From Apodospora peruviana (lineage: Eukaryota; Ascomycota; Sordariomycetes; Sordariales; Lasiosphaeriaceae), in the NCBI GenBank assembly GCA_033439685.1, contig JAUEDM010000003.1, positions 3,812,001 through 3,876,000 of the forward strand: a DNA stretch of 64,000 nt, written 5' to 3'. Numbering within the stretch: position 1 is the first letter of the stretch; the number at the start of each line of letters is the position of its first letter. The position numbers were made by a program, and so were the translations under genes. A model generated the notes under the pieces. The model ran no database searches. It was not told the DNA's origin and worked only from the letters and a program-made list of their open reading frames with translations. This document shows positions 36,273-47,500 of this stretch, in pieces.

Positions 36273-37069
36273 TTAGTTCTCAGTACTAAATTCGCACCTA
36301 TCCCGCCGCCACGAGGCTGCCGAGTGTGAGAGGTTGTGTCTTTGGAAGATTCCTCTTCGCTCTCCTCGGCTTCTTTTGTCAGAGCCCTCAAAGGCCTTCC
36401 GTGTCTCAGGGAACCACGGTTCAATTCCATATTTAGCGCAGTGCTTGGCTTCATTGTCAAGGTCTTTGAGGTTGTCAACCCAGTCCCACACGTGCTCGGC
36501 CACGACTCTCTTAGCAATCAACTCAACCAGCAACTCATCAGCAGGCTCATCTGAGTCCCGATCACCTTCACTAGTTCCCTCCTCGTCATAAGAGCAATAC
36601 TTGAGAGGAAACACCAAGTTGTACGCCTCTTCCAGGGCGTCGGTGCACTCATCCTCGATCACCAACAGCTCCCGGATAGGTCCGATAAAATGGCACATGG
36701 CCTGGCTCAAATCGTCCGCGGTCACGCCGGTGTGCCTATGGTCGTAGGTCTTTTCCTCCAGCGACTCATACTTCTTGTCCATCTGAGCTCTGATGGACTC
36801 TGCAAGTAGATGCGCACCGCCAGAGCGGGAACCAATCATCACTTTGAGAGAGTGAGGAGCATCTATTCGGGACAGGTACTTAGTTAATGGATGTCTTGTT
36901 GAGAATTAGATTTTCAAATTCCACATTATTTCAGCGGCTAAGGACTTGGAGACGACGCTTACCTACAGCGGTTTCTTTCTTCTCAACGAAATCAAGTGCT
37001 TTGAAGAGGTGGACTTTGAGGTATCGAAGTGGACGTGTGGAGTAAAAGTGGCTTTGAGGAATAAATTCT
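36273..37069 (-). CDS. Hypothetical protein, 5' end and 3' frame uncertain
   Basis: The main exon runs from 36862 to about 36273 and reads VMIGSRSGGAHLLAESIRAQ, then acidic helices (LVIEDECTDALEEAYNL, HVWDWVDNLKDLDNEAKHC). An upstream exon ends at 36963 and joins it in phase over a 100-nt intron. It supplies RYLKVHLFKALDFVEKKETA, but no start codon precedes it before a stop near 37070. Near 36395 the frame ending at 36273 turns into unlikely sequence, while the next frame continues naturally as LTKEAEESEEESSKDTTSHT to 36266. One lost or gained base is therefore likely. No family was recognised. It may be a decaying or mis-sequenced gene. Confidence 0.5.
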
Positions 37070-37254
37070 CAACGAAAAATTGGAGCGGTGGGAAAAGAGG
37101 ACGCCACAAAGGCTTACGGCTTGCGCCCAAACCAAAACCAGGAGGGTAATCCCTTGTTGCACGGGCCATATCATGGTATTTACTTTCTCGGCGCGTCATA
37201 AAGTGCGTAGGCCGAAGGATGAGTGAGTCATGACACAACGAATAACCACAAGTC

Positions 37255-38664
37255 TCACACCTTCTTCGCACCAAGCAAAGCAAAGCTACCCTCCGTCTCG
37301 ATCTTGCGATAATCATGAGCATCCAGACACGCCTGGTGACTGACATCAACAGCCTCTTTCCCTCTCAAGCGCATCTCAGCCTCATATTCCTCCACAGCCT
37401 TTCGCGGACAAACCACACCGTCAGCAGCCCGCTTCAGCGCATCAGCCAGAACACATCCATCAATAATTCCATGGTTGACACCCTCTCCGCGATCTAATCA
37501 TACCCAGCGAAGTCAGTCATGAAAAACAAAAAGCACAAAATGAAAGGGAAATAACTCACAAATAGACATGCAATGTGCCGCATCGCCTGCGAGCGTCGCC
37601 ATCCCGTCCCAATTATCCCATGCCACGGCCGGCCACTCCACCAGATTCACATAACTGACCACTGCATCCTCGGGCATTTCTGCCATAACCTCACGCAGGG
37701 TAGGAAACATGGTCGCACCCTTGAGCTTGAACACCTCCGCCGGCGAGAGCCCTACCAATTCCCTCTCGTCACCGGAAGGAATCCACGAAAAGTACAACTG
37801 CATCTTGTACATCATCCCTCCATCATCAGGCTGTTCCAGCATCGACCAGAACGCGTATGTATTCGTCTTCGGGTCCGTACCAAAGAAATACAGCGGATCA
37901 ACCTGCTCGCGAAGCTCATTGACTTTCGCACCGGAAATGTAGTATGACGTGCCGATGGCATTGCACGGCAGGCGCCGATTTTCCCACGCGTTATTGTCAG
38001 GCGCCAAGATGCGGCGGACGGCCGAGTGTGCGCCGTCTGCACCTACCAGGACGGTGCCGGTGTAGGAGGTGCCGTCCTCGAACGTGGCGCAGATAGCGTT
38101 GTCATCGCCTTTGCGAGAGATAGAGGCAAGTTTCTTGCCCCACTGTTCATTCAGGTGTTAGGTATGGGGAGGTGGACTGACAGGAGGAGACGACAAACCA
38201 AAATATCCAACCCCTTGGTCAAGCCGAGCCGGACTCCGTCGCGGCGGAGACGGAGCCGCTTGCTCTTGGGGACCATGTGCTCGACCTTACCCGTGTCGAG
38301 GTTCACAAAGGGCACGCCGCGGACCTCGTCACGGCCGGCCTCGGGGTTGACTTGTGCCTGGCAGATGGCGTCGTAAACTTCGCCCGGGACGTGGTTCTCG
38401 AGCGTGACTAGTGTGGAGTGCAGCGAGATGCCCCAGCCTTGTGGGCGTGATGTGGCGGACTCATCGCGCTCGAAGACGGTGAAGGAGATGTTGTATTTTC
38501 GGAGGGCTTGGGCGAGGGTCAAGCCGGCGATGCCACCCCCGATCTATGAAGGCCAGGTTAGGGTTGATGGTCTTGACGACTTGAAGTAATTATGAGAAGG
38601 GATACTATACAATCAGAACGTGCAGCTTCTGAGAGCTGGGCTGTGCTGCTTGTTGGATGGCCAT
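37255..38664 (-). CDS. FAD-dependent monooxygenase (aromatic hydroxylase-like)
   Basis: Four exons (38664-38611, 38543-38199, 38142-37560, 37493-37255) add up to 406 aa. The dinucleotide-binding turn IGGGIAGLTLAQAL is formed across the first splice and is followed by FERDE, as in this family. The second signature GADGAHSAVR and the third AGDAAHCMS complete the class A flavin monooxygenase pattern. These enzymes use NAD(P)H and oxygen to hydroxylate or epoxidise small, often aromatic, molecules. The C-terminus is short (EGSFALLGAKKV) with no membrane anchor. No biosynthetic genes are next to it, so the substrate cannot be guessed. Confidence 0.9.
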
Positions 38665-39523
38665 TTTGAGTGTTGTAAGACAGTGTGGGAGAAAAGAGAG
38701 CCAGAATATCACTGAGCGTGGTTCAAGAAGAATTGTGAGACTGCAGGAGGTCGGGAGAAAGCTCTTTTATGCTTTCCATTTTCCATATACCACGATCTTT
38801 ATCGTGTCTAGCCATAGAGTTCTACGACGACTTTCCATATAACTTTATCGAGGGCATACACCATCACGGCTCTTCTTTGGTGTTGAGGAGGAGCCGTACA
38901 CTACCACGACGTCGCATGTCAATGCGGTCAAAGGGTCTAATGCAGCGGAACCCGGTTACTTGCAGTAGATGGTGGACCGTATTCGGCAGCAAGATGGAGC
39001 TTCCCGTGCGCCGAGTCCCACATAGTTCCGGGCTGTCCCTAGATTCCTCCCGTCTCGGATTAACTTCGAGATCGAAAGGAACCCCTGGTGGTAATGCATA
39101 TGGACGGTTATCACACCTTCCTATTCCTGCGTGCGATCAGCACGGTAGTACAGGTGTATCCCTCGTGTTGGTGCCCACTTTGGTTTCAAGATCGTCATCA
39201 TCTTGAAAGATTTTGAGTGTGGCGAGTCAGTGTTCGGGTCAGCGGGATGGTGCACAACGCCGTGATATAAACGTACGGATTCCCCTTTTAAAATCGTAGG
39301 ACTGTCTTGATCTCAGTTTGGCCGCTTAGATAATAACGCGGTTGTCCATATTACGCACACCTGCTTCTTAATACACCTCTTTCATTCAACTCACATCGGG
39401 AAACAAACCTGAGGCATCTATATGAACCACCAAAAGGAGGAGAAAGAGAAAGATAATTATTCACCTGATAGTGATTCAATGATATCACTAGACTAGACTA
39501 CATTACCAGACAGCCTAGCGACT
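38665..39523. other. Intergenic, no gene seen
   Basis: Contains the promoter of the monooxygenase gene at its left. A 145-codon frame at 38769-39206 (+) has no family motif. Confidence 0.45.
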
Positions 39524-40411
39524 CTAAAACTCCAAAAACACCTTGCGCGTGTGCAGCAGCAACCCCAACTCCAACTTAAACGGCGTCATGATCTGGTCCA
39601 GCACCCTCTCCCGCATCCAGGGGTGTTGATAATCAGCAAAAAAGTGCGCCTTCGCGTACTCCCAATACTCCGGGTAGAACCCAGCCATCTCCCAATCCAC
39701 AATGGCTACAACACGACCATCACGCACAAGTATATTGCGTGGCACAAAATCACCATGCGTGAGCACGATCCTTCTCCCAGTCGGAATAGCGTCAATAAAC
39801 CCAATCACTACGTCGGTCCAGGTAGGATCGGCGCCGCACGCCCGGAGCGACTGCGCCATGCCCTTCCGGAATGCGGCCTCGTCGGCGTATGGTCCGTACG
39901 GGGACTCGCAGTTCTCAAACAGCTGATCGTTGCAGATGGACCTGTCGACGGAGCCGATGAAGCTGCCGCTGACGGCATGGAGTTCGCCCAGGCAGCCGCG
40001 GAGCTGGTCGACGATGCCTTTACGCTGCACGGAGTTTAACCGCTCCCAGGCCTGATCGAGCGGCTGTCCGTCGACGTACTCCATGAAGATGTAGCCGTTG
40101 GCGTCGGACTTGAGGACCTTTGGGACGGGGATGGAGGTGTGTTCGCGCACGAAGCGCATGGCGGCTGCTTCGGCCGTCGGGCTCGGGCCGCTGCGCTTGA
40201 GGACTGTGTGCGCGTCGTACCGCCAGACCTGTCCGAGAGCTGCAGAGCCGAGTCGCTGGCAGTTTTGGAGCATCGCGCCGGTAATGGTGTCAGGGAGTGA
40301 AGACGCTGGTGTAGCCTGTAGTGATGCCATGGCGGTCGCCGCCGTTGCCCTCGTAACCTGTTGTTTTGGTTGACTTTTCTGCCTTTTGAAGCGACTGTTC
40401 TCCTGTCCCAT
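39524..40411 (-). CDS. APH-type (aminoglycoside-phosphotransferase-like) kinase
   Basis: A single exon of 295 aa from the ATG at 40411. The protein-kinase-like core shows EAAAMRFVREHTSIPVPKVL, GYIFMEYVDGQPL, the catalytic loop LTHGDFVPRNILV and the metal-binding segment VAIVDWEMAGFYPEYWEY. Such genes are numerous in filamentous fungi; they are not drug-resistance genes by default, and their substrates are mostly unknown. The first 40 or so residues are basic and low in complexity; a start at the later MASLQ is possible. A relic of a related gene lies at 44.22-44.35 kb. Confidence 0.88.
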   Translation of the reverse strand: MGQENSRFKRQKSQPKQQVTRATAATAMASLQATPASSLPDTITGAMLQNCQRLGSAALGQVWRYDAHTVLKRSGPSPTAEAAAMRFVREHTSIPVPKVLKSDANGYIFMEYVDGQPLDQAWERLNSVQRKGIVDQLRGCLGELHAVSGSFIGSVDRSICNDQLFENCESPYGPYADEAAFRKGMAQSLRACGADPTWTDVVIGFIDAIPTGRRIVLTHGDFVPRNILVRDGRVVAIVDWEMAGFYPEYWEYAKAHFFADYQHPWMRERVLDQIMTPFKLELGLLLHTRKVFLEF

Positions 40412-41092
40412 CTGAACAGCGCAACCGCCGAGTTTTCCCTGTTGGTGATCACGATGCAATGAAAATGCGTGGACATAGATGAATGGATGGACGGTGAAGG
40501 CTGGAATGAATGAGGACAGCCTGAGCCTGACGAGCACAAAAAGGTTAAAGAGCGGGGTGATTAGGGCTATTGTCCACTCATGTCAACTGTACTCGTGAAA
40601 TGCGTTCCTCATCGCTTGAACAATAGCGTGTTAGTGGGAAATTTCCAAGATACATCTCTGAACCTTCAGATAGTCATCAACCTTAAACTCCCACGGATAC
40701 ATGGTATATGAGAGGCTTATTGTTTCACAAGCTGACGGTGTTAGAAGGTAGGTGGTGTGGAGGGTAGAATTTTGCTTATTATCCGCCGACTTTTTGTATC
40801 TGTGGCGACTGGAGCTTCCTCCAACCCACCTATGCTCTGTAAGTAGCTGGGTGCTGACTGCTGAGAAGATGCAGGGGGTTGGGGACGACGCACAACGCCG
40901 CACTTGTTGTGACTGACTGGTGCCTATACCTGTGTGCAATACAAAGAACAACCAGAATCTCATCAAACGACCTTCTAGTCCGAGCAAGTCGGGCCGCCGA
41001 TCCAGTTTCATCCTTTCTGCCTAACAACACCACCAACAACACCACCAACAACACCAACAACACCACCAACAACACCAACAACAACAACGACA
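40412..41092. promoter_or_regulatory. Shared upstream region of divergent kinase and hydrolase genes
   Basis: 680 bases separate the two starts. The last 70 bases before the right-hand ATG are an AAC/ACC repeat (41023-41088) that would lie in the 5' leader of the hydrolase mRNA. Confidence 0.5.
41023..41088 (+). repeat. (AAC/ACC)n trinucleotide repeat in the 5' leader
   Basis: About 22 triplets made only of A and C, ending a few bases before the start codon at 41093. Unstructured CAA-rich leaders favour ribosome scanning; that effect is inferred here. Confidence 0.9.
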
Positions 41093-42052
41093 ATGGCCTC
41101 AGACTACCCAGCGCCACTCGTAATCTCCCCTCGCCAACTCCCACACAAACAAACCTTCATCATCCTGCACGGCCGCGGCTCGTCCGCCGAAAAGTTCGGC
41201 CCTACCCTGGCTGACTCTCAGTTCCAGCTAAACTCCACCACCCCTTCTGGTGAATCAGAGGAGACAACGACAACTACAACACTAGCCGCAACCTTTCCAC
41301 ACGCCCGTTTCGTCTTCCCAACCGCCGCGCGGCGTCGCGCCACCGTCTACGGGCGTGCCTACACCCACCAGTGGTTCGACAACTGGAAGCTCGACCCGCC
41401 AGTCACGGCGCGCGAGGAGCTGCAGGCCCCCGGGCTGCGCGAGACCGTTGCTTACTTGCATGGTCTCCTGCGCGCCGAGACCGCTCAAGTCCCCGGCGGC
41501 TCGCGGTCTGTCGTTCTCGGTGGCCTGAGCCAGGGATGTGCCGCTGCGCTGGTCACCCTGTTGTTGTGGGAAAGCGAACCGCCGCTCGCTGCGGCCTTTG
41601 GTATGTGCGGGTGGCTCCCGTACGCGGCGCGATTGAGCGAACAGGTGTCGCAGGGAGTTGCTGCTGCCAATGATGACAAGAGGGACGATGATGGCGATGC
41701 GTTTGATCCATTTGAGAGGAGCGATGGCGAGGACGAGGGTGAATGTGATCCGCCGACGCGCGCAGTGAGCTGGTTGAGGGAGGAGATACAGTTGGAACGG
41801 AGCAGCAGCACTCGGTCAGAGGAGGAGCAAAATGATCCAAAGTTGGTCTTTCAACGTGTTCCCGTTTTTCTTGGTCATGGCGTCGAGGATGATAGGGTCG
41901 GAGTGGTGCTGGGTCGAACTGCCTCACAGTGTTTGCGAGATCTGGGCTGCGCCGAGGTTGAATTGAAGGAGTACTCGGGGTTGGGACATTGGTATTCGGC
42001 TGAGATGCTGCGCGACCTGGTCTCGTGGATGAAAGCAAAGACGGGGTGGTAA
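41093..42052 (+). CDS. Acyl-protein thioesterase / carboxylesterase-like alpha/beta hydrolase
   Basis: Single exon, 319 aa. FIILHGRGSSAEKFGP forms the oxyanion region, HARFVFPTA precedes HQWFDNWKL, and the nucleophile elbow is GLSQGCAAALV. The acid is in GHGVEDDRV and the catalytic His in YSGLGHWYS. This is the layout of the phospholipase/carboxylesterase (acyl-protein thioesterase) family. An acidic insertion (NDDKRDDDGDAFDPFERSDG and beyond, about residues 195-245) separates the core and is longer than in APT1 proteins. Substrate is unknown: depalmitoylation is possible but not shown. Confidence 0.87.
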   Translation: MASDYPAPLVISPRQLPHKQTFIILHGRGSSAEKFGPTLADSQFQLNSTTPSGESEETTTTTTLAATFPHARFVFPTAARRRATVYGRAYTHQWFDNWKLDPPVTAREELQAPGLRETVAYLHGLLRAETAQVPGGSRSVVLGGLSQGCAAALVTLLLWESEPPLAAAFGMCGWLPYAARLSEQVSQGVAAANDDKRDDDGDAFDPFERSDGEDEGECDPPTRAVSWLREEIQLERSSSTRSEEEQNDPKLVFQRVPVFLGHGVEDDRVGVVLGRTASQCLRDLGCAEVELKEYSGLGHWYSAEMLRDLVSWMKAKTGW

Positions 42053-42340
42053 AAGGCAAGCAAGCGAGTACTCTGTTCTTTTTTCAGTCTATAGATGGTT
42101 TATCAGGTTGCAGACGTAATGGAATTAGGGAGGGATGGTGACTCTATTGGGATCTATTATTTGTCTATTATCCTACTACCTATGCGTTCGGTCCTGCCTA
42201 AGGTACTTGTCTATCAAAAGAATTTGTATCAGGATCACCCAGATTGCCATATTACATGTACCCAAGCGCTAAAATAAAAGGAACGTCTATAATACAAGTA
42301 AAATTCAACCACGATCAATCATAACGAGACCCATATTCCT

Positions 42341-43015
42341 CTACATAATGGTGCATTTGCCGCAACAACCTCCCGATCCTTGCTGTTGCTGGTGATTCCC
42401 CGGCGGAGGATAAGGCGTTGTAGCTTGCACATATCCATGTCCATGCGACGACGCGCCGCCGCCGCCGGTGCTACCATGTTCCTGGGCCGAGCCGCCATGA
42501 ACAGACGGAACAGGTGACGCCCGCGGCCACGACGGCGGCAGCTGGATCCCCACCGGATCCGGCGGTGGATGCGTTGCCTCGAAGGCGCGCACGCGCTCCG
42601 ACATGCGCACCTCGGCAGCGTAGCGGACTGCATGGCCGCGCGGGACGAGGTCGCGGCGCTCCAGCTCGGCCAGTACGCAGACGACATACTTTTGGCACTG
42701 GTGCGGCTGGATGCTGTGGCATACCCTGACGATGGTCTTGAGGTCCTTCTCCGTCAACCCCTGGCGAATCAGTTGCTCGGCCACCAGGTTCTGACTCCGA
42801 AAATTGGCATTGGCCTGCACGGCTACCTCGTAAGGGCGGTTCAGTGGGTCCGTTGGGCCGTTGATCGAGTGGTACCGCGTGCACTTGATCATCGGCGGTG
42901 GGTGCGGGTTGTGCGCGACCGTGACGAGGTACCAGTGCGGGAAGCGGTCGCCGTCCTGGGTGCGCCTCATCAGGTAGAGGTCGTAGGTGACGCCGCCGGT
43001 GGACGATGATGCCAT
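42341..43015 (-). CDS. Fungal hypothetical protein ending in a CaaX-like box
   Basis: A single exon gives 224 aa from the ATG at 43015 (MASSSTGGV); an upstream in-frame ATG at 43066 is possible. The N-terminal 140 residues look globular (TYDLYLMRRTQDGDRFPHWY, LTEKDLKTIVRVCHSIQPHQ). A Pro/Gly/His/Gln-rich tail follows. The last residues, SGGCCGKCTIM, end in CTIM, which fits a CaaX prenylation signal, with extra cysteines just upstream that could be palmitoylated. I infer a peripheral membrane protein. The family has no function known to me. Confidence 0.72.
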   Translation of the reverse strand: MASSSTGGVTYDLYLMRRTQDGDRFPHWYLVTVAHNPHPPPMIKCTRYHSINGPTDPLNRPYEVAVQANANFRSQNLVAEQLIRQGLTEKDLKTIVRVCHSIQPHQCQKYVVCVLAELERRDLVPRGHAVRYAAEVRMSERVRAFEATHPPPDPVGIQLPPSWPRASPVPSVHGGSAQEHGSTGGGGASSHGHGYVQATTPYPPPGNHQQQQGSGGCCGKCTIM

Positions 43016-44086
43016 GGCTGCCCTTTGGTTTGGACGATGATTCGAGTAGCTCAAGGATTGGTTCAAAACAAGGGATAAACAAAGCTCAGCTTCGCTTGCG
43101 GTAGGTGGTGATAGATAGTAGGCTATTCAGGTCTCGGGTTTATACAAGACTCACTGACACCAGACGGGTGCAAGCTATTTAAATCCATTTGGAGCTCTCG
43201 TCGCCAAGATCATGTTCGACCATGCTAGGTTACCTTTTGACAATACGCACTCACCAACATCTCTGGTCAGCACGCTAAGGGAGGTTGACCACAGCCTCGC
43301 GGCCCAAACCTGAATCTCCAACACTGCCGCACTTCAGCTACCTTACTCTCCTCGCCATCCATCTAACTTACTTCTTCATTCATCTTGATACTGCCAAGGT
43401 CATATCAACAACCCAATGCAAGGTCAGTGAGGACTGGATTATATTACCCGACAGACTATGAATAGCGTTGGCATACCACCATCGGTTGATTTTCTTGCCT
43501 TGTTGGCAACATTAAACCTCGCACACAACAGCCACAACAAATTGAGTCTTAGCCTGAACGGCGCAAAGCGCTTTTCTGCAACGCGGTATGTTGGGGGCGG
43601 CATACACATCCTTCTTCTCCGCTTCCGTGTTCCTGTACACGTAACTTCTCCAGACTGTGCCACAAGAGGCCAGGAGTGACTAGGGGAAATTCAGCTTTGC
43701 GCACATCGAGGATATGGCGCAGTGACCTTGCCTTTGGCTTACAAAACTTGCAGAACGACTTGAGAGAAGTGTGGCTTACTTGGATTACATGGTTTAAATC
43801 TGATTCGTCTCTTCGTAAGACTTGGCCTCTTTGTATCCAACAACAGCCCATGGCGTAATTTGGGTGAAGATGGAACTCTATGACCGCATTTGGCGAATGT
43901 TGATCTGTTGTTATGGGCGGTCATGATCATCAACCGCTGCCTTGGACAGCGTGAATACTGAGTTGCTGCGATCACATGAGGACGCTTGTTTGAGGCAAAG
44001 CGAACACTATGATCCATCACAAGTCTCAATCGGAGAGATATTACAGCGCATTATGTCATATGAGCTGACTAGATAGGTAGTGAACT
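43016..44086. other. Intergenic, no gene seen
   Basis: Only short frames without motifs. The first 200 bases should contain the promoter of the CaaX-box gene. Confidence 0.45.
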
Positions 44087-44247
44087 CTCTATATCTCATT
44101 TACGCCCAAGGTATCTAATTTCCGGTAGAACACTTCCCGACGTCACAGCGACTGGTACACCGTTCTAAGAACATGTCTAGAGCAGTTTGAGTTGCCTGCG
44201 TTATTTAGATTAATCCGTCCATCACCTACTCGTCGTCGGTCGATCTA
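44087..44247 (+). repeat. Left copy of a diverged direct repeat (partner 47833-47986)
   Basis: This stretch aligns over its length with 47833-47986, which covers the 3' flank and last codons of the sugar transporter gene. The best block is CAGCGACTGGTACACCGTTC, identical in both. Flanking blocks (CTCATTTA..., AGCAGTT.GA, CTACTCGTCGTCG) match with scattered changes. By eye about 75-80 percent of positions agree. Confidence 0.75.
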
Positions 44248-44350
44248 CCACGGTCGGCTGTCGCTGACGACGCGGAGTTCGGCCATGTAGCCGTGGAGCT
44301 GGCTGACGATTATTGTTGCGTTGTCAGACAAATACGTACTGCAGTAGGTG
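44220..44350 (-). pseudogene. Relic of an APH-type kinase gene
   Basis: On the minus strand one frame reads LSDNATIIVSQLHGYMAEL, then RVVSDSRPW and a TAG. It resembles the part of the kinase at 39524-40411 that reads IVDQLRGCLGELHAVSG. The bases 44265-44317 can also be aligned with 39963-40018. Nothing else of the gene remains. It overlaps the end of the left direct repeat, so this spot is a mosaic of older sequences. Confidence 0.6.
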
Positions 44351-44546
44351 CGAAACCTGCTGGGCCCAGACTTTTAGAGGAGCAGTGCACAACACCATAG
44401 CTCATTATCTCAGAAGCTCAGACCGTTCTTGTTGGCTTTCACGGCTGGCGGGAATTCGCCCAAGAACCGTCAGTGTCGTGTGATGTATTCTCGTCATCGT
44501 GTGGTCGTTATTGTCTTTGAGACATGATATCTAGGTCGGTAACTAC

Positions 44547-47500
44547 CTACTGAATTGTACACCAGCCCGGGCCCCTCGTTTCATTCCCCAAAGACTCACT
44601 CTGTTCTCTCCCCGTACTTTCATCTTCTCCGCCGCCGTGATCTCGGCCGGTGTGAGAACCCTCCTCACCATGTTCCTCCCCCTCGTAGTGCCCATCCCGC
44701 AACCTCCACATATCATGCATGTCACGATCGTCATTCGACCCATCCCCGACATTCGTAGACACGGTGGTCCGCCCAGCCTCCGACACCGCCCTCAGCACCA
44801 CCCTCACACGCTCATGGACCGGCTCTCCGTACCACTGCTCAGCCACTTCGTCGAGTCTCCCTCTCCTCAGCGCGCCATCGACTTCCCCGGTACGGACGCC
44901 CCGCTGGAAGATCCTCGTGTAGAAGGCATGCAGGTCCAGTTGTGTCCTGACATCCAGTCCCGGTCCGAATCCGTACTCGATGGCCGCACGGGAGATACTG
45001 GGCGCCGTCGTTAGCACATTTGCCCCCTCGACGGCCAGGAACTGCCTCAGTCGCCAGACCGACGGGCGTGAAAACCTCATATCGGATTCGGACACCCCAG
45101 GGTATGAGAGAAACTCCCTCAGATCAGGGAACCGAGCGTCGATCGACTCGCCATAGGCAGTTCGGCCCCCGTGGGTGCCGTATGTGTCGAATAGGTCCAT
45201 GAGCGTCCCTGCCTCCCATGCCTTCCAGAACTGCTCAAACGGGCAGGTCGGAAAATCAGCAGGCGTGAAGTGCGTGCTTCCCAGGCTGCTGAAGTAGTCC
45301 CGGATCGGTCTGTTGCCGAGTAGCAGGTCCTTATAAAGACTGGCCAGGGTAGACTCGGCGTGTGGGTCCGTACATACGGGGAAACCGAAGTCGTACCATA
45401 GGTCGAGGTTCGGCATCGTCGGTGGGGGGTGGGCCGAGTCGAGCAATAGAGCCAGGAAGAGAAAGCAGTTTTGTTTCGCCCAGGGAACGAGGCCGTCGAC
45501 GGGGGTGTTCTGATCCGAGGCCGAGAGGTACGGGCGTGCCTTGGAGAGCATCCGTTGAACGTTGAGCGCCGGGTCGTCTTCGTCGCGCACCACTTTGTGC
45601 CGTTCGTCCAAGACGTGCTTGTTGCGGAGGAACCAGGGATAATACCCTCCGCGAGAGCCCTCTGGACGAGCAGAGAACGTTTCGATTATCTTTTCCGTCA
45701 AGATCCCCTCCATCCTCCAGCTGTGCATCTCCGCGGCAGTGACGTCCAATATCTTCAAGATGCCTTGGTACACTCCAAAGAGGTGGGACTCCTCCGTCTT
45801 GTTTCTGCAGCGAGTGAAGCCAAAATCTTCTCGCACCTGCGGGTCTTTTGGGAGTTCGTCAGCGTAGCAGTCCCTCTCTAGGAGGTCAGCAGTGGTGATA
45901 GCCCCACGACTGCACTCGAATTTGTGCGAGTAGATGTCGTCTTCTTCACACCACAGGCTGCAATACCGTCTCCCGTGGCATCGAGAGCATCTTCTTGTCG
46001 TCCTTTTCTCGCAGTCAAAATTCCCGCACGGCCCCTCATTTGCATCCGTGTTGGTCTCGACCTCGTTCTCCACGTTCGATGCCATGGCTGTGTCCGAGTC
46101 CTCGTATGCATTCTCCCTGCCACTGTCGGTAGCTGGGAAGAGAACATTCAGCCGTTGGTTGTCCAGGTATCTCATCACCGTGTTGACCAGGCCCGGCCGC
46201 TCGTACGTGGGCATGGTGGTGTGGATGGATGATGGGCCGATGGTAGACTCTTTCGCCAAGGTCGGAGCACCGTCATTGCCGTGGAGAATCTCTTTCGTTA
46301 GCAGTGATTCCAGCCCGCGTACCGTGCCTGCGACTTTTCTCATATCCTCCGCCTTGGCACCCTCGAAGGTGGGAAGCCCCCAAAGATTGTACAGCTTGCC
46401 ATGGCAGCCCCGAGATTTGAACCCCTGGAAAAGGTCGAGAAAGCTCCAGCAGAGAAAACAGCTTCGCTTGCTGCAGCCAAAATAGGGAACCATTCTCCCG
46501 TCGCTGGGTGCAGCCAAGATGCAGTGCTGTAGAAGTTGCATCTCGGCATGGACCTCCCAGGTCGGCGACCTCAGCTTGCCGAACTCCTGGAGCAACCTCG
46601 CCTTGGTCCATCTTGCCTTTCTTCCGTTCGACCCTAACAAGCTGTGGACTTGATCATCCGTCAGTGGTTGACCCAACTGCCGGAATGTCTGGGCTACACT
46701 CCATGGCTCGCTGGCAGCCGAAGCAGCTTTCCTGCCCTTGGTTCCATCCGCTTTCTTCTCGGCGACTGCGTTGATCTGAATATTGGCAAAGCCCTCCAGC
46801 CTCTCCACGGCCGCTACCAGAGCGTGGAACGAAGTTCTTGGCCTCCCGAGATAACCAAGAGCGGTTCTGAGGCTAGCGCTGGCGGGAAACCCAAGACTCT
46901 CGAAATCCGCGGACGAAAACATCTTGTGAATCGCGTGGGCGCGTGTGACCAGCGCATCGTTTCTGCTTGCCGTCGATGGATGCTGGCCAAAGACGGCGAC
47001 GCACAGCTCGCTGAGCTCCGAGTCAAGAGAAGTGGTGTCAACTTGAACTCGTTGGTGGGCTGTGTCATAGTGTTGTTGGTATCGCTTGAGGAGTTGCCTC
47101 ACATCGACGAGATATGACTGGATCCTGGATTCGCTGTGCATAAGGAGTGCGGCCCAAAGCGCGTCTTTGGTACTGCCATCCTGGGTTGTTGCTGCGATGC
47201 GTTGTAACAGCGACTGGACGCGTTCGATGAATTCTCTGTCAATCTGTCGAAACTTGTCGTTTTTGGCGACGGTGACCTTGACGCTATCGGGGCCAACGGA
47301 CATGGCCGTCGCAGCGACATGTCTGCCACCCTTATGGTTGGCGATCAATTCGGCGAGCCTGTCTAGGAACTGCCGCCTCAATCGATCGGCTTCGAAATCC
47401 GTGGGTGGCGAGGCCTTGACCGAGCTACAGTCCGTCTCAGGAGCAAGTTGGCTATCATCATCCTCATCATTATCGAACCGGGTCGGCGGCTCGACTTGGC

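Noticed and set aside
36946..37149. 67-codon plus-strand frame upstream of the hypothetical gene
   Set aside because: The minus strand in the same place gives a splice-compatible coding exon that fits the downstream exon in phase.
28921..38664. A secondary-metabolite cluster around the festuclavine-dehydrogenase-like gene and the FAD monooxygenase
   Set aside because: No prenyltransferase, NRPS, PKS, P450 or pathway regulator is present, the genes are 7 kb apart and separated by unrelated genes.
39524..40411. Reading the APH-type kinase as an aminoglycoside-resistance gene
   Set aside because: Fungal APH-family proteins are numerous and mostly act on unknown substrates; nothing in the sequence supports drug resistance.
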